A stretch of 51,819 nucleotides of DNA from Chloroflexota bacterium. GTDB lineage: Bacteria; Chloroflexota; Limnocylindria; Limnocylindrales; CSP1-4. The number at the start of each line of letters is the position of its first letter. Position 1 is the stretch's first letter. Under the pieces are notes generated by a model. The model saw only the letters and a list, made by a program, of their open reading frames with translations, was not told the origin of the DNA and did not search any database. Positions 8,739 through 17,281 of this stretch are shown piece by piece. The DNA is taken from contig PLZO01000121.1 in the NCBI GenBank assembly GCA_003152165.1, positions 17,555 to 69,373 on the forward strand, given 5' to 3'. Position numbers and translations under genes: made by a program.

Positions 8739-10339
8739 CCGCAAAGGACGGGCCGCGCACATTCCGCGAGCTGCGACTGGCCCTCGACGGCCGGCGCAAG
8801 CCCAAGGAAGCGAAGCCGGCCAACCCGCTCCGCCAGGGGCTTCGCCTGGAGCGCGTCCCGGACCCGTGCGCGATCGTGCTCTTCGGGGCCACCGGCGATC
8901 TGGCCCACCGCAAGGTCCTGCCGGCCCTCTACCAGCTCCGCCGGACCAACTTGCTGCCCCACGAGTTCATGCTCGTCGCTGTCGGCCGGCGCGCCTATGA
9001 CGACGATGCCTTCCGGGCCGAGATCAGCGCCTCGCTGGCGAAGTATTCGCGGGTCCCGGTCGAGCCGGCGATCGTCGACGAGTTCGTCGCCCGGATCGTC
9101 TACCACCAGGGCGACTTCGGAGACAACGAGGCGTTCGACCGGCTGTCGACCCGCCTCGACGCGATCGACCTCGAACACGGTACGCGAGGCAACCGATTGT
9201 TCTACCTGGCCGCCCAGCCGTCGGCCTTCGCCGAGGTCGTCGGCCAGCTGGGCCGGGTGGGACTTGATCACGAGGTCCACGGCGGAGGCTGGCGTCGGGT
9301 CGTCATCGAAAAGCCATTCGGACGCGACCTGGACTCGGCGACCCGCCTGAACCGGGAGGTCGGCAAGGTCTTCCGCGAGAAGCAGGTCTACCGGATCGAC
9401 CACTACCTCGGCAAGGAGACCGTCCGCAACCTGATGGTCTTCCGATTCGGCAATGGGATCTTCGAGCCGCTCTGGAATCGGCGCTACGTGGACCACGTCC
9501 AGATCACCGTGGCAGAATCGATCGGGGTCGAGAGCCGGGGCGCCTTCTACGAGGAGACCGGCGCCGCGCGCGACTTCCTCCAGAACCACCTGATGCAGCT
9601 CCTCGCCCTCGTCGCTATGGAACCGCCGGCCGCTTTCGAGGCGGAGGCGCTGCGCGACGAGAAGGTCAAGGTCCTTCGGGCGATCTCGCCGATGACCCCC
9701 GACGAGATCCGACGCGACGTGGTCCGCGGCCAGTACGGGCCGGGCTGGGTCGCGGCGGCGAACGTGGCCGGCTACCGGTCCGAGCCCCACGTGAGTCCCG
9801 AGTCGGAGACCGAAACATATGTCGCTGCCCGGTTCACGATCGACGACTGGCGCTGGGCGGGCGTGCCGTTCTACGTCCGGAGCGGCAAACGGCTGCCGAA
9901 GCGTGCGTCGGAGATCGCGATCCAGTTCAAGCACGTCCCCCATCGCCTCTTCCGTGATACCGCGGCCGAGCCTGAGCCGAATCTCCTGGCGATGCGGATC
10001 CAGCCCGACGAAGGAATCCTGCTGCGCTTCAGCGCCAAGGTGCCGGGCCTTGGCATCGACGTCCGCAACGTGAACATGGACTTCACCTATGGCTCTGCCT
10101 TCAGCGTCGATTCGCCGGAGGCCTACGAGACGCTGATCCTCGACGCCCTTCTCGGCGATGCCTCGCTGTTCACCCGGGCCGACGAGGTGGAGGAGGCCTG
10201 GTCGATCGTCACCCCGATCCTCGAGACCTGGATCGACATGCCTGCCCCCGCATTCCCGAACTACGAGGCGGGTTCGTGGGGTCCGGATGACGCCGACGAG
10301 CTAATGGCCCGGGATGGTCGGCGCTGGCGCCGAATCTGA
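8735..10339 (+). CDS. zwf: Glucose-6-phosphate 1-dehydrogenase
   Basis: Oxidises glucose 6-phosphate to 6-phosphogluconolactone with NAD(P)+, first step of the oxidative pentose phosphate pathway. 534 aa. Seen: the dinucleotide-binding 'LFGATGDLAHRK' near residues 49-60 and the active site 'RIDHYLGKE' near 220, followed by 'FGNGIFEPLWNR'. The GTG start overlaps the pgi stop by 4 nt (GTGA), indicating translational coupling. About 45 residues precede the Rossmann motif, so a later start is possible. Followed by its assembly factor opcA. Confidence 0.96.
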   Translation: MTAKDGPRTFRELRLALDGRRKPKEAKPANPLRQGLRLERVPDPCAIVLFGATGDLAHRKVLPALYQLRRTNLLPHEFMLVAVGRRAYDDDAFRAEISASLAKYSRVPVEPAIVDEFVARIVYHQGDFGDNEAFDRLSTRLDAIDLEHGTRGNRLFYLAAQPSAFAEVVGQLGRVGLDHEVHGGGWRRVVIEKPFGRDLDSATRLNREVGKVFREKQVYRIDHYLGKETVRNLMVFRFGNGIFEPLWNRRYVDHVQITVAESIGVESRGAFYEETGAARDFLQNHLMQLLALVAMEPPAAFEAEALRDEKVKVLRAISPMTPDEIRRDVVRGQYGPGWVAAANVAGYRSEPHVSPESETETYVAARFTIDDWRWAGVPFYVRSGKRLPKRASEIAIQFKHVPHRLFRDTAAEPEPNLLAMRIQPDEGILLRFSAKVPGLGIDVRNVNMDFTYGSAFSVDSPEAYETLILDALLGDASLFTRADEVEEAWSIVTPILETWIDMPAPAFPNYEAGSWGPDDADELMARDGRRWRRI

Positions 10340-10352
10340 TGGCGCTGAGCGG

Positions 10353-11609
10353 ATGACCGGACGCGGCCCGGTCACGGGTGGTCCGATCGCCTTCGACGGG
10401 ACGGCTCCGGTTGGGACTGCCCAGCTGCGCTGGGCCTCCCGGGCGTCGACGATTGACGGGATCGAGCGCGAACTGGCCCGGATCTGGGCCCAGCCAAAGC
10501 TCACCGCCGAGGTGGACGGCGTCGAAGTCCGCAACATCGCCGCCCGAACGAGCGTGATGAACCTGGTCGTGATCGCCCAGCAGGCCGAGGACGGCGAGCA
10601 CGGCGCGTCGGTCATCGGCCAGCTCACCGGCCGGCACCCGTCGCGCACCCTGATTCTCAGCGCCGCCGACCCGGATGGACCGGGTTGGCTCGACGCCCGG
10701 ATCACCGCCCAGTGCATCCTGCCCCGGGCCGATGCACCGGAAACCTGCGCCGAGACGATCTATATCACGGCCGGTGGTGAGACCGGCCGGCATCTCGATG
10801 CGATCGTCGAGCCGCTCCTCATCCACGACCTGCCGGTGACGGTATGGTGGCCAGGCGAAGCCCGCCTCGAGAGCCAGCAGGTCCGCGACGTCCTGGCCTC
10901 CGCGGACCGCCTTGTCGTCGATGGCTCGAGCTGGGGCGGCGACGGCCTGGCCCGACTTCGCGAGCTGGCCCGCCTCGCGAGCACAACCCGGACTGCCGTC
11001 TCCGACTTCGCCCTTGCCCGGCAGTCACGTTGGCGCGAGGCCATCGCCTCCACGTTCGACATGCCCGAGTTCCTGCCGTATCTGTGCTCGCTTCGCCGGG
11101 TGGCCGTCACCTACGGCACTCGCGACGAGAGCGGGTTGCCGGGACGGACCAACCTGGTCAAGCCGCTCTACCACGTGGCGTGGCTCGCCTCCCGGCTGGG
11201 CCTCGAGGTCGTCAAGCCGCTGGCCGCTGTAATCGGGGCCGTGGCAGCACCCCGACCAGGCGTCAAGCCAACGCCCGGTCGGGGTTACGCCGCGACGTTG
11301 CGCCAGGGCACGATGGACATCGCGGTCGTCATCCGGCCGGTCCTGTCGTCAACCCCGGCGGGGACCACTCTGCGGGTTGAGCTCCTGTGCGAGAGACGCG
11401 GCTCCGAGCTGCGCGTGGACGTCACGGCGCAGGCGGAATCGGTCGGGGTTCGAGCGTGGCAGGACGGTGTGGAGATCCTCGACCGCCGCTTCAACGCCGC
11501 TCGCCGGACCGAGGCCGACCTGCTGGCCGAGGCGATCGAGGCAGGCGGACACGACCAGGTTGCCGACGATGCGGTCCGGATGGCCGCCCTGATTGTCGCC
11601 GCGGCGTAG
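10353..11609 (+). CDS. opcA: Glucose-6-phosphate dehydrogenase assembly protein OpcA
   Basis: Partner that activates or assembles G6PDH in cyanobacteria and actinobacteria. 418 aa. The N-terminal domain has the family's 'RTSVMNLVVIA' and 'SRTLIL' stretches and the hallmark 'DLPVTVWWPG' near residue 165. It lies 13 nt after zwf and before pgl, the standard context. ATG 10353 is preferred over the track start 10314, which would overlap zwf by 26 nt. Confidence 0.92.
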   Translation: MTGRGPVTGGPIAFDGTAPVGTAQLRWASRASTIDGIERELARIWAQPKLTAEVDGVEVRNIAARTSVMNLVVIAQQAEDGEHGASVIGQLTGRHPSRTLILSAADPDGPGWLDARITAQCILPRADAPETCAETIYITAGGETGRHLDAIVEPLLIHDLPVTVWWPGEARLESQQVRDVLASADRLVVDGSSWGGDGLARLRELARLASTTRTAVSDFALARQSRWREAIASTFDMPEFLPYLCSLRRVAVTYGTRDESGLPGRTNLVKPLYHVAWLASRLGLEVVKPLAAVIGAVAAPRPGVKPTPGRGYAATLRQGTMDIAVVIRPVLSSTPAGTTLRVELLCERRGSELRVDVTAQAESVGVRAWQDGVEILDRRFNAARRTEADLLAEAIEAGGHDQVADDAVRMAALIVAAA

Positions 11610-11612
11610 ACG

Positions 11613-12431
11613 ATGACCCTCCCGGACGACGACGGGCAGGCGCCAGGCGAGCCGACCGTCACGATCTTTGCCGACCCCGACACACTTGCCGATGGCGCGG
11701 CCGGGCGAGTTGCCGATGCCCTGGTCGCCGCCGTCGAACGTCGTGGTCGAGCCGACCTGGCGACGACCGGCGGATCGACCCCTGCCCCGCTCTACCTCCG
11801 GCTGGTGAGCAGCCCGTTGCGCGAGCGAGTGCCGTGGGCGCAGCTCCACATCTGGTGGGGTGACGATCGCTACGTTCCTCGCGGCCATCCACTCTCGAAC
11901 GTGTTCAGTGTCGACGAGATCCTGCTCGATGAAATCCACGGCGTACCGATCCGGGATGATCACGTCCATCCCTGGCCGGTCGGCCGGGCGATCGCCGAGG
12001 ACCTTGGTCCGGACTGGTGTGCCGACGCCTATGCCACCGAGGCGCGGGCGGACCTGCCCCTGGACCCCGCCGGCGTGCCGGCCTTCGACCTGGTGCTGCT
12101 CGGGATCGGCCCCGACGGCCATCTCCTGTCCGTCTTCCCGGGCAGCGCGGCGATCGGGTCCGAGCGACTCGCCCTGGGCATTCCGGCCCCCGGCCTGATC
12201 GAACCGCACCTGCCCCGGGTCACCTTCAACCCGTCGATCCTCGACGCGACAGCGGCGATCATGGTAATGGTCGCCGGCGCGGCGAAGGCCGACGTCCTGG
12301 CCCGGATCCTTGGCGGCCCGCGCCTCGACCCGGGCTCGTCCGACGGGCTGCCGGCCCAGCTCGCCCGGCGCTCGTCCGCCAGCTGGCTCCTCGACGCGGC
12401 TGCGGCGTCACGACTGGGCCCTCGGGCATGA
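11613..12431 (+). CDS. pgl: 6-phosphogluconolactonase (DevB type)
   Basis: Hydrolyses 6-phosphogluconolactone to 6-phosphogluconate. 272 aa, typical. Seen: 'TTGGSTPAPLY' (about residue 50), 'WWGDDRYVP' (about 85) and 'LLGIGPDGHLLSVFPG' (about 165), all signatures of the glucosamine-6-phosphate isomerase/6PGL fold in its lactonase form. 3 nt after opcA and overlapping the next gene as ATGA. No 6-phosphogluconate dehydrogenase follows in the window. Confidence 0.95.
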   Translation: MTLPDDDGQAPGEPTVTIFADPDTLADGAAGRVADALVAAVERRGRADLATTGGSTPAPLYLRLVSSPLRERVPWAQLHIWWGDDRYVPRGHPLSNVFSVDEILLDEIHGVPIRDDHVHPWPVGRAIAEDLGPDWCADAYATEARADLPLDPAGVPAFDLVLLGIGPDGHLLSVFPGSAAIGSERLALGIPAPGLIEPHLPRVTFNPSILDATAAIMVMVAGAAKADVLARILGGPRLDPGSSDGLPAQLARRSSASWLLDAAAASRLGPRA

Positions 12432-13282
12432 CCGCGCCCGGGGTGCCATCCGGCTTCGTCGAATCGACCGACGGCACCCGGATCGCGTGGTGGCGAACCG
12501 ATCTGTCGAGGCCGCGGACGACGGGGCCGGTCCTGCTCCTCGTCCACGGGGCCACCGCCGACCACACGGCGTTCCGCGCCGTCGGGCCGCGCTTCGCCGA
12601 GCGGCGGAGGGTGATCTCCATCGACCGTCGGGGCCGCGGCGCGAGCGGCGATCGGCTGCCCTACGCGATCGAGCGCGAGTACGAGGACATTGCCGCAGTC
12701 GTCGACTGGCTCGCGGCCGATTCTGGCCGGGGCGTCGATGTCGTCGGCCACTCATTCGGCGGCCGCTGCAGCCTGGGCGCCGCGCGTCTCACCGGGAACC
12801 TGCGCCGGCTGGTCGTCTACGAGGGCGCTCCGGCAGCGGTCGGTTGGGCGTTTCACGACCCCGGGCTGCTGGCCCGGCTGGACAAGCTCGCGGCCGAGGG
12901 CGCCCTGGACGACCTCCTGGCCACCTTCCTCGGCCAGGTCGTGCGCCTGTCGGCTGCGGAGGTCGAGGTCTATCGCCGCTCGCCGACCTGGCCGATCCGA
13001 GCCGCTGCGGCGCCGACGGCGATCCGCGAGCTGCGGGCCGAAGCCGGCCGAGACGCGGGCGTTGAGCGCCTGGCCGAGGTCTGCATCCCGGTCCTTCAGC
13101 TGATCGGCGGGGCGAGCCCGGCCGTTTTCAGCGCGGGCACGCGCGAGCTCGACGCCCTGTTGCCGAACGGACGAGTGGTCAGGCTGGCCGGCCAGAAGCA
13201 CGCCGCCCACCACACGGACCCGACCGCGTTCGTGGCCGCCGTCGAGGCCTTCCTCGACGATCGCGATACCATCGCACCATGA
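12428..13282 (+). CDS. Alpha/beta hydrolase
   Basis: 284 aa alpha/beta-hydrolase fold protein. Seen: oxyanion 'LLLVHGATADHTAF', nucleophile elbow 'VGHSFGGR' (Ser near 109), and C-terminal His in 'QKHAAHHTDP'. Start ATG 12428 overlaps the pgl stop (ATGA), and its own stop overlaps the citrate synthase ATG in the same way, so it is translated as part of the carbon operon. The longer frame back to 12017 is pgl read out of frame. Substrate unknown; an esterase or thioesterase role would be a guess. Confidence 0.88.
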   Translation: MTAPGVPSGFVESTDGTRIAWWRTDLSRPRTTGPVLLLVHGATADHTAFRAVGPRFAERRRVISIDRRGRGASGDRLPYAIEREYEDIAAVVDWLAADSGRGVDVVGHSFGGRCSLGAARLTGNLRRLVVYEGAPAAVGWAFHDPGLLARLDKLAAEGALDDLLATFLGQVVRLSAAEVEVYRRSPTWPIRAAAAPTAIRELRAEAGRDAGVERLAEVCIPVLQLIGGASPAVFSAGTRELDALLPNGRVVRLAGQKHAAHHTDPTAFVAAVEAFLDDRDTIAP

Positions 13283-14427
13283 CCGATGTGACCGCAGCCC
13301 GCCCACTCAACGCGACACCACCCGTCGAAACCGCACCAGACACCCGGCCCTACTCGCCCGGCATGGCCGGTGTGATCGGCGCCGAGAGCGCGATTGCCCT
13401 CGTCGACGGGACACGCGGCCGACTCCTTTACCGGGGCTATCCGATCGGGCAGCTCGTGGCCCGGGGGACCTACGCCGAGGTAGCCGACCTGCTGTGGACC
13501 GGCGAGTGGCATCCCGGCGCCCAGCTCCATCCCGAGCCGGTACCTGCCCCGGTCCTGGCCGTCCTCCGGTTGTTGCCCCAGGATGCCCACCCGATGGACG
13601 CCCTGCGAACGGCCGTCTCGGTCTGGGGCGCGACCCAGAAGCTCTCATGGCCGCCCACGCCCGAACAGGCCCGCCGTCTGACCGCCTTCTCGCCGTCAGC
13701 CCTGGCGGCCTTCGGCCGGCTGCGGCGCGGGCTGGAACCGGTCGAGCCCGACCTCTCGCTGGACCTCGCCGGCGCCTTCCTCCAACAGCTCACCGGTGCG
13801 CCACCGGATCGGGCCGCGGCGCGCGCCCTGGAGGCCTACTTCATCGCTGGCGCAGAGCACGGGTTGAATGCCTCGACGTTCGCTGCCCGGGTAATCACCT
13901 CGACCCGCTCGGATCTCGCCTCAGCCGTTTGCGGTGCGATCGGCGCGCTCAAGGGCCCGCTCCACGGCGGAGCCCCGGCCGAGGTTGTCAGTCAGCTGCA
14001 CGAGATCGGCTCGATCGACCACGCCGAGGCGTGGGTCCGCCAGACGATCGCCGACCACGGCCGGATCATGGGCTTCGGTCACCGGGTCTACCGCGCCTAC
14101 GATCCGCGTGCAGCCGCCCTCCGTCAGGTCGCCGAGGCCATGGACGAACGACCCGAATGGCTTGACCTGGCGATCGCTGTGGAGGACGTCGTCCTGCGCG
14201 TCCTGGCTGAGCTCAAGCCCGGCCGGAGCCTCAAGACGAACGTCGAGTACTACGCCGCGGCCGTGCTCGAGGGTGTCGGCCTGACGCCCGACCTGTTTCC
14301 GGCCACCTTCGCCCTGGCCCGACACGCCGGCTGGACTGCCCATTCGATCGAGCAGGCAGGCCTTGACAAGCTGATCCGGCCCGACCTGCGCTACACCGGT
14401 CCACTCGACCGGGACCTGCCGGTCTGA
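13279..14427 (+). CDS. Citrate synthase (CitA-like)
   Basis: Condenses oxaloacetate and acetyl-CoA to citrate. 382 aa. Seen: 'GLNASTFAAR', catalytic His in 'GPLHGGAPAEV', second His in 'GFGHRVYR', and 'ARHAGWTAHSIEQ' near the C-terminus. At the third catalytic position, where most citrate synthases have Asp in NVD, this protein has Glu ('TNVEYYAAAVL'), as I recall for actinobacterial CitA-type enzymes. 2-methylcitrate synthase activity cannot be excluded. ATG overlaps the preceding hydrolase stop by 4 nt; it is unusual to find this TCA gene appended to a pentose phosphate operon. Confidence 0.9.
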   Translation: MTDVTAARPLNATPPVETAPDTRPYSPGMAGVIGAESAIALVDGTRGRLLYRGYPIGQLVARGTYAEVADLLWTGEWHPGAQLHPEPVPAPVLAVLRLLPQDAHPMDALRTAVSVWGATQKLSWPPTPEQARRLTAFSPSALAAFGRLRRGLEPVEPDLSLDLAGAFLQQLTGAPPDRAAARALEAYFIAGAEHGLNASTFAARVITSTRSDLASAVCGAIGALKGPLHGGAPAEVVSQLHEIGSIDHAEAWVRQTIADHGRIMGFGHRVYRAYDPRAAALRQVAEAMDERPEWLDLAIAVEDVVLRVLAELKPGRSLKTNVEYYAAAVLEGVGLTPDLFPATFALARHAGWTAHSIEQAGLDKLIRPDLRYTGPLDRDLPV

Positions 14428-14431
14428 GGGA

Positions 14432-15373
14432 ATGAGCCTGGGCAACGCCAGCCTCGCCCGGACTGCGGCGAGGACCGGCTTCGGGCGTCCGCGACCCTCG
14501 ATCGAGCTCGTCGGAATCGCGGCCGCGGTCGGGATCTGGCTTGTCGTCTGGGCCTTCGGCGAGCCCTGGAGCCGCTTCCTCGTAGCCGGGCAGGATGCAC
14601 GCTGCTACTGGGTCCCTGGCTACGATGCGCCGTATGCCCTGTCCGAGTGGACCGCGCCGATCGCGTACGTCTACTCGCCGGCCTTCCTGCAGCTGCTGGC
14701 GCCCCTCAAGCTGCTCGATTGGGAGCCATTCCTGGGCCTCTGGACCATCCTGTTACTGCTCGCCGTCCGGTTCCTGTCCGGCCCGCGCCTGTTCGCCCTG
14801 GCGATCGCAGTCGCCGTGCCCGAGCTGATCGGCGGCAACATTCACCTGCTGATCGCGGTGGCCATCGTCATCGGCTTCCGCTATCCGGCCGCCTGGTCGC
14901 TGGTCCTGCTGACCAAGGTGACACCGGGGATTGGCCTGCTGTGGTTCGCAGTCCGGCGCGAATGGCACGCCCTCGCGATCGCACTGGGGGCGACTGCGGC
15001 GATCGTTGCCGTCTCGCTGGCCGTGGATCCGCGAGCCTGGCTCGAGTGGATCGGGGTCATCGGCGGGAGCGTCGGCAAGACCAACGGAACCTGGGCCGCG
15101 ATCCCCATCCCGCTCTGGTTCCGCCTGCCGATCGCCGCCGGAGTCGTCGTATGGGGCGCCCGAACGAATCGGCGCTGGGCCGTCCCGGTTGCAGCCATGC
15201 TCGCCCTGCCGGCGCTCTGGTATGGGGGCCTGGCGATGCTCCTGGCGGTGATCCCGCTACGCGACCCGCGTCGGTCCGCGTTCTGGTCGCCGACCGCACG
15301 GACTGGACGGCGGAGCGCGGTCCAGGGGCCTCCTGACCCTTCCCGCCATGACCAGCTCGGCGAGCTGGCCTGA
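14432..15373 (+). CDS. DUF2029/GT87-like polytopic membrane protein
   Basis: 313 aa integral membrane protein with about eight hydrophobic segments and the 'YVYSPAFLQLLAPL' and 'LLTKVTPGIGLLWF' stretches I associate with DUF2029/GT87 polyprenol-phosphate-sugar mannosyltransferases. An extracytoplasmic Asp in 'AGQDARCYW' after the first segment fits the GT-C plan. Shorter than typical GT87 members (about 400 aa), so possibly a reduced version. Starts 4 nt after citrate synthase and ends the operon, tail to tail with an MFS gene 1 nt away. Acceptor unknown. Confidence 0.72.
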   Translation: MSLGNASLARTAARTGFGRPRPSIELVGIAAAVGIWLVVWAFGEPWSRFLVAGQDARCYWVPGYDAPYALSEWTAPIAYVYSPAFLQLLAPLKLLDWEPFLGLWTILLLLAVRFLSGPRLFALAIAVAVPELIGGNIHLLIAVAIVIGFRYPAAWSLVLLTKVTPGIGLLWFAVRREWHALAIALGATAAIVAVSLAVDPRAWLEWIGVIGGSVGKTNGTWAAIPIPLWFRLPIAAGVVVWGARTNRRWAVPVAAMLALPALWYGGLAMLLAVIPLRDPRRSAFWSPTARTGRRSAVQGPPDPSRHDQLGELA

Positions 15374-15374
15374 G

Positions 15375-16616
15375 TCAGGGCTGGCCAGCCGGGCGTGCAG
15401 CCCGGACCACGAGCACGGCGACGCCGATCGCACCGAGCAGGAAGACGAGGGCGGCCACGGCAAAGGGCGCCCAGATGCCCACGCCCACCACGATCGCACC
15501 AAGGATTGGACCGACGATGCCGGCTGCGTAGAGTGGCAGGTAGACAAGGTTGAGGGTCGCCGAGAGGCGCTCCTCGGGCACTTCCGTTGCCAGCAGCCCA
15601 AAGACCATCGCAGCGACGACGGCATAGCAGGCTCCAAACACGAGCACACCCAGGGCCAGGGCTCCGACGCTACCGAGGGCCGGCAGCGCTCCGACCGAGA
15701 CACCGCCCAGGAGCAGGCCACCGATCAACACCGGCCGGAAGCCGATCCGGTCACCGAGCCAGCCGCCGGCCGGCGAGACCAGGGCCCCGACCAGTGCTGC
15801 GGTGCCGCTCACGAACCCGATCGCGCTGGCCAGGTCCACTCGGCCGTTCACGGCTTCGACCAGGACCGGCAGGTATGGCCGGCTCATCTGCGTACCGAGG
15901 AAGGCGACTCCAAAGATCAGGAAAATCCGACGGATGGCAGGGTCGCTCAGGGCGCCCCGAACCGCGGCGAAGGCGAGGGTCACCAGGCGCCCCTGGGGGA
16001 TGACGGTCGGGCGGATCTCCTTCGAGCCGAACGTGACCAGCAGAGCGGTGCCCACAGACAGAGCCGAAGAGACCCAGAAGACCACCGGTAGGGTCTGGTG
16101 GAGGCCGTCGACGATCCGACCTCCGAGGACCGGCCCGATCGCCATCCCGACCGGGCCGCTCGCGCCGAACAGGGCGATCGCACTGCCCAGCCGAGGGCGC
16201 GGGGTTGCGTCCCGGATGGCTGCCAGCATCACTCCTGTGTTGCCGAGTTGGAATCCCACGAGGAGCATCGAGGCGGCCAGCTGCCACGGCTCCCGACTGA
16301 GGGCGACGCAGGCGAAGACGACCGCCTCGACGAGAGCGCTGCGGACGATCACCACCTTGCGGTTGTACTTGTCGGCCCACACGCCCCACAGGGGTACGAG
16401 CGGCGCGCCGACCACAAAAATCAGGGCGCTGAAAATCCCAATGAAGCGCAACCGGTCGGCGTCGGCCACATGCATCGCCGTCAGGTAGGCCGGCGCAAAG
16501 GCGAAGATCTGGTTGACGCCGAGGCCTTCGACCGCGCTGGTGATGCAAAAGATCACGAGCAGGACCCGCCAGTCCTGGGTTCGACTGGCCGATCCGGACG
16601 AAGGCTCGCGGTTCAC
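15375..16616 (-). CDS. MFS transporter (12-TM)
   Basis: 413 aa major facilitator superfamily permease. Seen: twelve hydrophobic segments and, between TM2 and TM3, 'GVWADKYNRKVVI', the family's GxxxDRxGRR loop; a second copy in 'GGWLGDRIGFRPV' after the central cytoplasmic loop. Start GTG 16616 has a TAGCCT box 6 nt upstream. The 557 aa ORF 15751-17424 on the same strand is a different frame and a shadow. Substrate not predictable. Confidence 0.88.
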   Translation of the reverse strand: MNREPSSGSASRTQDWRVLLVIFCITSAVEGLGVNQIFAFAPAYLTAMHVADADRLRFIGIFSALIFVVGAPLVPLWGVWADKYNRKVVIVRSALVEAVVFACVALSREPWQLAASMLLVGFQLGNTGVMLAAIRDATPRPRLGSAIALFGASGPVGMAIGPVLGGRIVDGLHQTLPVVFWVSSALSVGTALLVTFGSKEIRPTVIPQGRLVTLAFAAVRGALSDPAIRRIFLIFGVAFLGTQMSRPYLPVLVEAVNGRVDLASAIGFVSGTAALVGALVSPAGGWLGDRIGFRPVLIGGLLLGGVSVGALPALGSVGALALGVLVFGACYAVVAAMVFGLLATEVPEERLSATLNLVYLPLYAAGIVGPILGAIVVGVGIWAPFAVAALVFLLGAIGVAVLVVRAARPAGQP

Positions 16617-16622
16617 CGGGGA

Positions 16623-16628
16623 AGGCTA
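16623..16628 (-). promoter_or_regulatory. -10 box (TAGCCT) of the MFS gene, leaderless type
   Basis: TAGCCT on the minus strand, 6 nt before the GTG start at 16616. Confidence 0.45.
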
Positions 16629-16678
16629 GCGGAACGAGGAGGCGGCGGCCGGTTCGCGCGGCGCGCATGATCGCCCGG

Positions 16679-17281
16679 ATGAACGAGCCGAGCGCACTCA
16701 GCCCGATCGAGATTCCCGGTGATGCCCTCGTCCTCCTGATCGGCGCTGCCGGGTCGGGTAAGACGACTCTGGCGGCGCGCCTCTTTCCGGGTGAGGCGAT
16801 CCTGTCGTCGGACGCCCTCCGGCAACAGGTCAGCGGTGATCCGGCCAACCAGGGGGCAAGCGCACGGGCGTTCCGGATTCTCCATGACCGGGCCAGCCGA
16901 CGGCTCGCGACCGGCCGGCTCACGGTCGTCGACGCGACGAACATCGGCGCCGCGGCCCGCCGCCCGCTCCTGAGAATCGCCGCGCTGCACGGTCGGCCGG
17001 CAATCGCCCTCGTCCTGGACCTGCCGGGTGCCGTCTGCCTCGAGCGCAACGCCCGTCGGACGGGCCGGATCGTTCCCGAAGCGGTTGTCCGGCGCCAGCT
17101 CGGCGCCCTCCGCCGGGCGCTGGACCGGGGCGATCTCGACGCCGAGCGCTTCGATCGACTCGTCCTCCTGACCGATTCGGCGCTGGTCGATGAGGCGACC
17201 GTCGGGCTGACGGAGCCGGCCCAGGGGGCTACCCTGCCGCTATCGGCGTTGCCTCGCCGGACCAGGAGGCGCATCCCGTGA
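16679..17281 (+). CDS. P-loop kinase (polynucleotide-kinase-like AAA protein)
   Basis: 200 aa P-loop NTPase. Seen: Walker A 'LIGAAGSGKTTLAARLF' near residues 22-38, then 'ILSSDALRQQVSGD' and 'VVDATNI', the arrangement found in the kinase domain of polynucleotide kinase-like (Zeta-toxin/PNKP kinase) proteins, and a basic lid 'ERNARRTGRIVPEAV'. ATG 16679 is preferred to ATG 16667 since CATGAT lies 7 nt before it. Stop overlaps the next gene (GTGA), so it is co-translated with a secreted protein. Whether it acts on nucleic acid or a small molecule is unknown. Confidence 0.75.
   Translation: MNEPSALSPIEIPGDALVLLIGAAGSGKTTLAARLFPGEAILSSDALRQQVSGDPANQGASARAFRILHDRASRRLATGRLTVVDATNIGAAARRPLLRIAALHGRPAIALVLDLPGAVCLERNARRTGRIVPEAVVRRQLGALRRALDRGDLDAERFDRLVLLTDSALVDEATVGLTEPAQGATLPLSALPRRTRRRIP

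Noticed and set aside
8462-9943. 493 aa minus-strand ORF
   Set aside because: Antisense to pgi and zwf, both unambiguous.
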